Source of the DNA: Pseudomonadota bacterium | GTDB taxonomy: Bacteria; Bdellovibrionota_C; UBA2361; OMII01 | Reading direction: 5' to 3' | NCBI GenBank assembly: GCA_027486155.1 | Contig: JAIXPR010000148.1 | Span: 1-9,650, forward strand | DNA length: 9,650 nt | Part shown: positions 5,537 to 9,650 of the stretch, piece by piece | How positions within the stretch are numbered: position 1 is the stretch's first letter | Layout: every line of letters begins with the position of its first letter | Program-made: the position numbers and the translations under genes | Notes under the pieces: model-generated | Database searches by the model: none | What the model was told of the DNA's origin: nothing | Seen by the model: only the letters and a program-made list of their open reading frames with translations

Positions 5537-7594
5537 CTAAAGCGTGTTGGATTCCTGGCTCGCTTCGCCAAACCGTTTTTTTTCCTCCAGGTACGAGGTT
5601 GCATACGCTCCGCCAAGCGCCAGCAGCTCCTCATGTGTTCCGTCCTCGATGATTCGTCCCTGATGAACAAATAATATCCTACTCGCCTTGGAGATCGTGG
5701 CGAAGCTGTGTGAGATCAGGAGCCTCGTTCTTTTATTGTCACTAAATCTCGACACGGCTTCTGCCTGAGCGAGTTGTTTCTTAATATCGAGGTTTGAGCC
5801 CGGCTCGTCGAGCAAGAGAATGAGGGGGTTGCGGTAGAACATTCTGGCCGCGGTGAGGGTTTGAAGTTGCCCGCTTGAGAGATCCTGTCCTCCATTGAAG
5901 CCGCTCCCGAGGACCGTGTCGAGACCTTTCGGCAGGCTAGCGACGACCCGGTCCGCCCCTGACAATTTAAGGGCCTCGTTGAGGCCGAGTGGATCTCGTC
6001 CCGCAGGTTGTCCGAGTTCGATGGATTGGCGCACAGTGAACGACTCGTAGGGATAAGCTCCTTGGAACATAAGGGAAACGATCGAGCGCCACTGGGTCTC
6101 GTCAACCTCACGCATATCGATCCCATCAACGAAGATAGCTCCTGACGTTGGACGGTAGATGCCAGCGATAAGGTTCATTAAGGTTGTTTTTCCGCTGCCG
6201 TTCTCACCCACGATACCGATGAAGCTGCCCGGCTCGATCGTTAGGTTAAGGCTATCGAAAATTGAGCGACCGCTAGGATACGCGAATGACACATCGCGAA
6301 GTTCGATGCGTGGCGCTCCGCTGGAGAGGGTTAGACGCTTGTTAGCGACACTTTGGTTGACCGAGTGTGATCGTTCTCCAATATCGGAGAGTCGGAGGGC
6401 ATCCTGCACGAAGGCGAGATCCTTCAGTTGGTTTCCTATGTTGGACGAGAAGTGAGACACCTGATCTCGGAAATAGAGCAGCGAGGAGAGGAGGAATACC
6501 CCTTGGCCTATCGAATGGGCAGGGTTCGTAACGGTTTGATAGACGAGATATGTTCCGGCGCCCCATACCGAGATCTCCATACCCGCGCTCGCTATGAGGC
6601 GCCGAGTATTTTGAACGGTATCGAGACGGATAATTTTGTGGTTGATCTGATCCAGGAAGGAGAGGGCGCGGTCCTTCACGTATCCCGCTTGTTTTAGAAG
6701 GGTCAGCTCCTTTAAAAACTTAGGCTCCGTGAGGAACCAGTTGTGCCACACGTATCGTCTATGAGCGTCCGCGACTTCGGTCTCGGTCTTAAATTTCTCC
6801 TGTGCGTACTTTCTCTCCGCGAGAAGTCCAGGAATGGTCGCCGCAAGCACCGCGGCACTAATAGCCCAGTGACCCTGGGCAAGCGCCGCCGCGGCGACTA
6901 CGACACCGGTGAGAGATGAGATTCCCTCAAACGTTCCTTTGAGAAATTCAACGATAGAATGTTGATTGTTGTTGACCCTAGTGACAAGCGTTCGAAAATT
7001 CTCCGATTCGATATTCGCTACTTGGTAGTGCGCCACAGCGGTTGAAACGAGGTCCTCGATCCTTCGAGAAGCGAGAGCCTCAAGCTTAGTGTGAAAGAAG
7101 GTGTCGAGGAGTGTACATACTTGATGAACGCCAGAAGCCAGGGCAAGCGTGACCCCCCATTTGATAATCGTTGGTGAGATTCCCCCACCTTGTGCCCCAG
7201 CGGCGAGTGCGTCAACGAGATGTCCGAGAGAGAAGGTGATAGCGTAGCTCGAAGCGGCAACGCCGACCGTGAGACCCAAGAGCGCGGCGCACTCCTGTGG
7301 ATGGCTCTTTCGCATCAAGGAGAGAAGCCGAGAGCTGCTTTGAAGTATTCCCGGTTGAGGTAGTGTGTCGAGGGCGGTGTTGACCGTCGCCGATGTAGCG
7401 AGTCTACCGGGTGGGATGAGCTGATTGAGGGCCTCGTCGTACGATGAGGAGAGGGAGACAGGGGGCATCGGCACGGTCGTTGCGCCGGTCCTTGAGTTCT
7501 TCGCTTCGGTTCCTGGTTGTGGCGTTAGCATCTTGCTCGGATATTTGCCGACTATTCCCGGCTGTATCATGGGGCAAAGTAGCGGAGAGATCAA
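5537..7594 (-). CDS. ABC exporter, fused permease and ATPase (natural-product/peptide exporter type)
   Basis: A 685-residue half-transporter. A membrane domain spans about 100-385, with hydrophobic segments near 102-125, 143-165, 222-257 and 335-375. An ATPase follows at about 428-670 with every expected motif: A-loop Tyr439, Walker A GENGSGKT (463-470), Q-loop Gln511, signature LSSGQ (572-576), Walker B LILLLDE (591-597), D-loop SNLD, and H-loop His629. Two copies, or a partner, would form an inner-membrane exporter. The layout and the signature and Walker B context resemble exporters found beside peptide and secondary-metabolite clusters; its cargo is unknown. About 95 residues before the first membrane segment are rich in Pro, Ser and Thr and may be partly untranslated: the frame opens with TTG at 7594, ATG at 7570 is an alternative, and neither has a ribosome binding site. 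It is transcribed towards the nucleotide cluster. Confidence 0.9.
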   Translation of the reverse strand: MISPLLCPMIQPGIVGKYPSKMLTPQPGTEAKNSRTGATTVPMPPVSLSSSYDEALNQLIPPGRLATSATVNTALDTLPQPGILQSSSRLLSLMRKSHPQECAALLGLTVGVAASSYAITFSLGHLVDALAAGAQGGGISPTIIKWGVTLALASGVHQVCTLLDTFFHTKLEALASRRIEDLVSTAVAHYQVANIESENFRTLVTRVNNNQHSIVEFLKGTFEGISSLTGVVVAAAALAQGHWAISAAVLAATIPGLLAERKYAQEKFKTETEVADAHRRYVWHNWFLTEPKFLKELTLLKQAGYVKDRALSFLDQINHKIIRLDTVQNTRRLIASAGMEISVWGAGTYLVYQTVTNPAHSIGQGVFLLSSLLYFRDQVSHFSSNIGNQLKDLAFVQDALRLSDIGERSHSVNQSVANKRLTLSSGAPRIELRDVSFAYPSGRSIFDSLNLTIEPGSFIGIVGENGSGKTTLMNLIAGIYRPTSGAIFVDGIDMREVDETQWRSIVSLMFQGAYPYESFTVRQSIELGQPAGRDPLGLNEALKLSGADRVVASLPKGLDTVLGSGFNGGQDLSSGQLQTLTAARMFYRNPLILLLDEPGSNLDIKKQLAQAEAVSRFSDNKRTRLLISHSFATISKASRILFVHQGRIIEDGTHEELLALGGAYATSYLEEKKRFGEASQESNTL

Positions 7595-7680
7595 ACCACG
7601 AAGCCTGTGAATCTGTAGGCGGAGTACGAAGGTGATGTCTTGCGGATGAATTAGATCTCAGCAACGCAATACGTTCGCTC

Positions 7681-7752
7681 CCCTAGATGCCAGGGCTTCA
7701 TGGGGGCAACCTTGCTCCTCTGAACAACGATTGAAGGCAAGGTGCTCTAGGG
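7681..7752. other. Three-way-junction-like fold in the gap before the ABC gene
   Basis: CCCTAGA (7681-7687) pairs perfectly with TCTAGGG (7746-7752). Inside it, TGCC 7688-7691 with GGCA 7705-7708 and ACCTTGC 7709-7715 with GCAAGGT 7737-7743 stack end to end. It covers the stop codon of the unknown minus-strand gene and lies upstream of the ABC gene. The 72-base length and 7-bp outer stem suggested a tRNA, but there is no TTCRA T-loop on either strand. The remainder of the 152-base gap (7595-7680) shows nothing recognisable. Confidence 0.3.
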
Positions 7753-8385
7753 TGACTTGGTCGTTGACAGGAAAGAATCTAAGATGCGTTGCTCCGGCGG
7801 GGTGACCATTGCCCACTGAGGACCAACTTTGTGGTAGATCTGAAGCTGTCGCACGGCCCCAAGGGTATGCTCTTTCAATTCTAGATTCCTATTCGCCATC
7901 CCGCGTACGACCTGGATTGCATCCCGCAACGCCATGGCCGTAGTCGGTAAAATCGGGTTAAGCTGTAGCTCCCTGAGATCCGCTCCAAGCGCAGCTACCG
8001 ATTCCTTGAGAACCTCAAGTGCAGCCGGTGAGGTCGCCCGCAGGGTAGCGACGGGAAAACCGTCTGGAAGCGGTGGTATGATCGCACTCGCCAAACGCTC
8101 CCATCGGGGGTCTGGGGGAAGGTCCGATGGCTTGGTGAGCAGGTCCTCATGTTCGGGCGCGTTGATGAGGGATCCGATCGTCTTTTTCAACGCCGATGGA
8201 ACCCCGAACCTGCTGCATGCGATCGTGCTGAGCTCGATAAGCGTCTTCGTCACCTCCATCGCATTCTCGCGGGGACAACCGAGCGCCTTAGTCAGCTCGG
8301 TGACGGGGAATTCCCGCAGGTGGAGGTTGCCCTGCTCGTGGCGGGATCCTCCGGAACGTGAGTGGTTTTGTCCTCGGCTCGGCAT
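7747..8385 (-). CDS. Unknown protein, 212 residues
   Basis: I do not recognise this protein. The first 25 residues are polar and basic. The rest looks soluble and mainly helical, with ELTKALGCPRENAMEVTKTL (30-49) and AALEVLKESVAALGADLREL (121-140) as likely helices, separated by a proline-rich stretch (DLPPDPRWERL, 88-98). There is no signal peptide, membrane segment or metal-binding motif. The ATG at 8385 is the only reasonable start; an AAGGA lies about 12 bases upstream, which is rather far. The opposite-strand frame is also long but Ser/Arg/Gly-rich and looks like a shadow, so the minus strand is preferred. It lies upstream of the ABC exporter gene on the same strand and may share its transcript, although the 152-base gap with a folded element weakens that. 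A regulatory or structural role would be a guess. Confidence 0.6.
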   Translation of the reverse strand: MPSRGQNHSRSGGSRHEQGNLHLREFPVTELTKALGCPRENAMEVTKTLIELSTIACSRFGVPSALKKTIGSLINAPEHEDLLTKPSDLPPDPRWERLASAIIPPLPDGFPVATLRATSPAALEVLKESVAALGADLRELQLNPILPTTAMALRDAIQVVRGMANRNLELKEHTLGAVRQLQIYHKVGPQWAMVTPPEQRILDSFLSTTKSP

Positions 8386-8431
8386 AGGTACGAAAGTTCC
8401 TTGTTCTCCACTAGTGTTGGGACCTAGGCGA

Positions 8432-8830
8432 CATTTGTAACACAGCTACGATCTTTCGTGCCCCAAATGCAAGGATCTCCACGGGCTCTCCTTAGGCGCC
8501 CTTGGTAGCTGGACTCCGGTCGGTAGGGCCCGACTCCTGGCGGGCCGTATGATAGGTGGAGGTATCGGGGCGTCATCGATAGGCGAACGATACGGCCCGT
8601 GGGGATCCACCTTCGCTAAAGCTTTGGCGAGACAGGCAGCGGGCCCTACCCACGTCACGTGCCCACGGTCTGTAGCCCGCGCGGCCAGCTGGGAATTATT
8701 TAGGAATAGCTGGGAATATCTCAGCGCTACAGTTCTTAAACATACTCATCCGAACCGAAAGATCCTAAAACCCGGCTGTGAGCCGCCGCACGGCCACGGG
8801 ATATGTCATGTACTCGGTATACCCTTGGCG
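8432..8830 (+). ncRNA. Candidate structured RNA or recJ leader, unknown family
   Basis: No convincing gene lies in 8386-8916; instead there are many long complementary segments. Perfect pairs are 8522-8532 with 8640-8650 (11 bp), 8541-8550 with 8590-8599 (10 bp), and 8554-8560 with 8606-8612 (7 bp), the last forming a pseudoknot with the second. A 15-bp pairing of 8473-8487 with 8594-8608 (two wobbles) competes with the 10-bp stem. Local hairpins include 8613-8630, 8709-8725 and 8773-8785, and CATTTG 8432-8437 pairs with 8464-8469. The wobble pairs are G-U only if the plus strand is the RNA; on the minus strand they would be A-C mismatches. No match to tmRNA, SRP RNA or a known riboswitch was found. 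Switching between competing stems could mean a regulator of the downstream gene. The ends are estimates. Confidence 0.5.
8687..8717. repeat. Direct repeat of AGCTGGGAAT, 21-base period
   Basis: AGCTGGGAAT occurs at 8687-8696 and again at 8708-8717, with TAGGAAT between them as a weaker partial copy. The second copy forms the 5' arm of a 7-bp hairpin (8709-8725); the first can pair with AGCTGG at 8507-8512. Two helical turns of spacing would also suit a protein binding site. Confidence 0.5.
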
Positions 8831-8871
8831 CGATAGGTTAGGCACCCCGTTTCTGGTACCGTAACTGGCGA

Positions 8872-8901
8872 TTGAAGTGGCTGGGGATCTTCCTCTACCA
8901 T
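8872..8901 (+). promoter_or_regulatory. Possible sigma-70 type promoter for the recJ-like gene
   Basis: TTGAAG (8872-8877) and TACCAT (8896-8901) each match four of six consensus bases and are 18 bases apart. Transcription would start near 8908, leaving a leader of only about ten bases. If this is right, the structured region upstream is a separate RNA, not part of the recJ leader. The match is modest. Confidence 0.3.
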
Positions 8902-8916
8902 AACGTTTGGTGATCG

Positions 8917-9639
8917 ATGGCACGTCGCTCTGATATCGATAGGAATCAGCCCGAGCTCTACCTCGGTCTGCCGGCTCGACCTACGGATGATCCACGGGTG
9001 CTGCTCTACTCCCCGTGGAGCGATCCGACCATCCGGGCACTCATGCACACCGCTCCCGCGATTGCCGCCTCTAAAAGTCCGATCGGTACGCGGCTCATGC
9101 CGCACGATGTGCCGCCACATGAGCGATGGCGTTGGCCAGGGGATAAACTTATCTCGCAGAGACACCAGTTGGACCTCCCGCAGCTCACCGAGGACGAAGT
9201 GCGCACGCGACTCGCCCAGGTCGATCGCCTGGTATCGCAGTGCGGAGTCTCTCCACTCCTCGCGCATGTGTTAGTCGGCCGTGGGCACGTCGAGCCTGAT
9301 CTCGTTACCCAGTATCTAGCCCCATCCATCCGTGAGGAGGTATCGAAGCTTCCCTCCTATGGGCCTCTCCATTCCGCGGCCTTCTATCTCCGCGCGGCGA
9401 TCCTTCAAGGGTGGCATATCGTTGTTGTCTCCGATTACGACGCCGATGGAAATTGCTCCGCGGCGATTATGAAGCGCTCTCTTGATGCTCTCGGCGCGCA
9501 CAGTACCGTTGTACAGCCCGATCGTGTCCTTGATGGGTATGGGCTCGGAGACACCCTCCTGACACGGGTCGAAGGCCTTCATCCCAACGTGGTCATCACC
9601 CTCGATTGTGGCACGTCGAACAAGCGCCAGATTGATTAA
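8917..9639 (+). CDS. recJ: Single-stranded-DNA exonuclease RecJ (DHH family), N-terminal fragment
   Basis: The fragment shows the start of a RecJ-type DHH phosphoesterase, which degrades single-stranded DNA 5' to 3' in recombination and repair in the cytoplasm. Visible marks are the region before the core (SPLLAHVLVGRGHVEPDLVT, 112-131), motif I SDYDADG (172-178) with metal-binding aspartates, the DRVLDGYGL stretch (202-210), and TLDCGTSN (228-235). The DHH motif, DHHA1 and OB-type parts are missing: the frame stops at 9637-9639 inside an A/T-only tail, so the gene is cut off by the end of the sequence rather than naturally short. About 95 residues before the recognisable domain are more than usual for RecJ. 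The start rests on GGTGATC just before ATG 8917, a close but plausible ribosome site. Family call secure; RecJ proper versus a RecJ-like paralogue is less so. Confidence 0.85.
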   Translation: MARRSDIDRNQPELYLGLPARPTDDPRVLLYSPWSDPTIRALMHTAPAIAASKSPIGTRLMPHDVPPHERWRWPGDKLISQRHQLDLPQLTEDEVRTRLAQVDRLVSQCGVSPLLAHVLVGRGHVEPDLVTQYLAPSIREEVSKLPSYGPLHSAAFYLRAAILQGWHIVVVSDYDADGNCSAAIMKRSLDALGAHSTVVQPDRVLDGYGLGDTLLTRVEGLHPNVVITLDCGTSNKRQID

Positions 9640-9650
9640 AAAAATAAAAA
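9635..9650. other. A/T-only tail at the sequence end, probable contig-end artefact
   Basis: The last 16 bases contain only A and T, against a coding background of moderate GC, and they end the recJ frame in the middle of a conserved domain. No hairpin precedes them, so this is not an intrinsic terminator. An assembly or read-end artefact is the simplest reading. Confidence 0.6.

Noticed and set aside
5560..5582. Intrinsic terminator for the plus-strand operon at TGGC...GCCA followed by a T-run
   Set aside because: The stem is only four base pairs and the segment is coding sequence of the ABC exporter, where the T-run encodes its lysine-rich end.
5176..5670. Minus-strand 164-codon frame across the convergent intergenic region
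   Set aside because: It overlaps the end of the ABC gene in another frame, is Arg/Thr/Pro-rich and shows no domain or start signal.
7681..7752. tRNA gene suggested by the 72-base length and 7-bp acceptor-like stem
   Set aside because: No TTCRA T-loop, no proper D-arm and no anticodon arm on either strand.
7934..8440. Plus-strand 168-codon frame opposite the 212-residue protein
   Set aside because: Ser/Arg/Gly-rich composition with no ribosome binding site and no coherent domain; it looks like the shadow of the minus-strand gene.
8473..8785. RNase P RNA: CGGGCTC near the 5' side and AAACCCGGCT near the 3' side, about 290 bases apart as in bacterial RNase P
   Set aside because: The 5' motif lacks GAGGAAAGTC, the two halves pair poorly as a P4 helix, and the internal conserved ACAGARA and GGTAAGAGC-like segments are absent.
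8549..8836. Plus- and minus-strand short frames within the structured region
   Set aside because: Composition is irregular, there are no ribosome binding sites, and the base pairing explains the segment better.
8838..8872. T-box antiterminator-like sequence TGGTACCGTAAC
   Set aside because: Only a partial match to the T-box consensus, no Stem I features, and RecJ is not a T-box-regulated gene type.

Overview
This looks like an accessory region of a bacterium of moderate GC content (mid-50s per cent by eye). The lineage cannot be read from the sequence. The plus-strand genes mostly have strong GGAGG-type ribosome binding sites and overlap or nearly touch, so they read as one operon. No rRNA, recognisable tRNA, IS element, phage gene or CRISPR array was seen.

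Bases 1-5174 (plus strand) hold five consecutive genes: the C-terminal end of an ATP-grasp ligase, a class I SAM-dependent methyltransferase-like protein, a 199-residue unknown protein, a fusion of an NAD synthase (NadE-like PP-loop amidase) with a prolyl-4-hydroxylase-like 2-oxoglutarate/Fe(II) oxygenase, and a fusion of a NadD-like nucleotidyltransferase with a phosphoribosyltransferase. The phosphoribosyltransferase, adenylyltransferase and NAD-synthase modules are in principle the three steps of a Preiss-Handler-type route (pyridine carboxylate to mononucleotide, to dinucleotide, to amide). Here they sit on only two polypeptides. They are combined with an oxygenase, a methyltransferase and an amide-forming ligase that ordinary NAD synthesis does not need. 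My inference is a pathway for a modified pyridine nucleotide or an NAD-like or nucleotide-derived small molecule. A modular NAD salvage operon is the plain alternative.

Bases 5175-5536 lie between convergent genes. They hold a doubtful 88-codon reading frame and an unusual nest of perfect inverted repeats. Bases 5537-7594 (minus strand) encode a fused permease/ATPase ABC exporter that could export the cluster product, although it is transcribed towards the cluster. Upstream of it on the same strand, after a gap containing a three-way-junction-like fold, is a 212-residue unknown protein (7747-8385).

Bases 8386-8916 have no convincing gene but are packed with long complementary segments. Their wobble pairs all favour a plus-strand RNA, so this may be an undescribed structured RNA or a leader of the next gene. 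The window ends in the N-terminal part of a RecJ-family DHH nuclease, cut off by an A/T-only tail that looks like a contig end.
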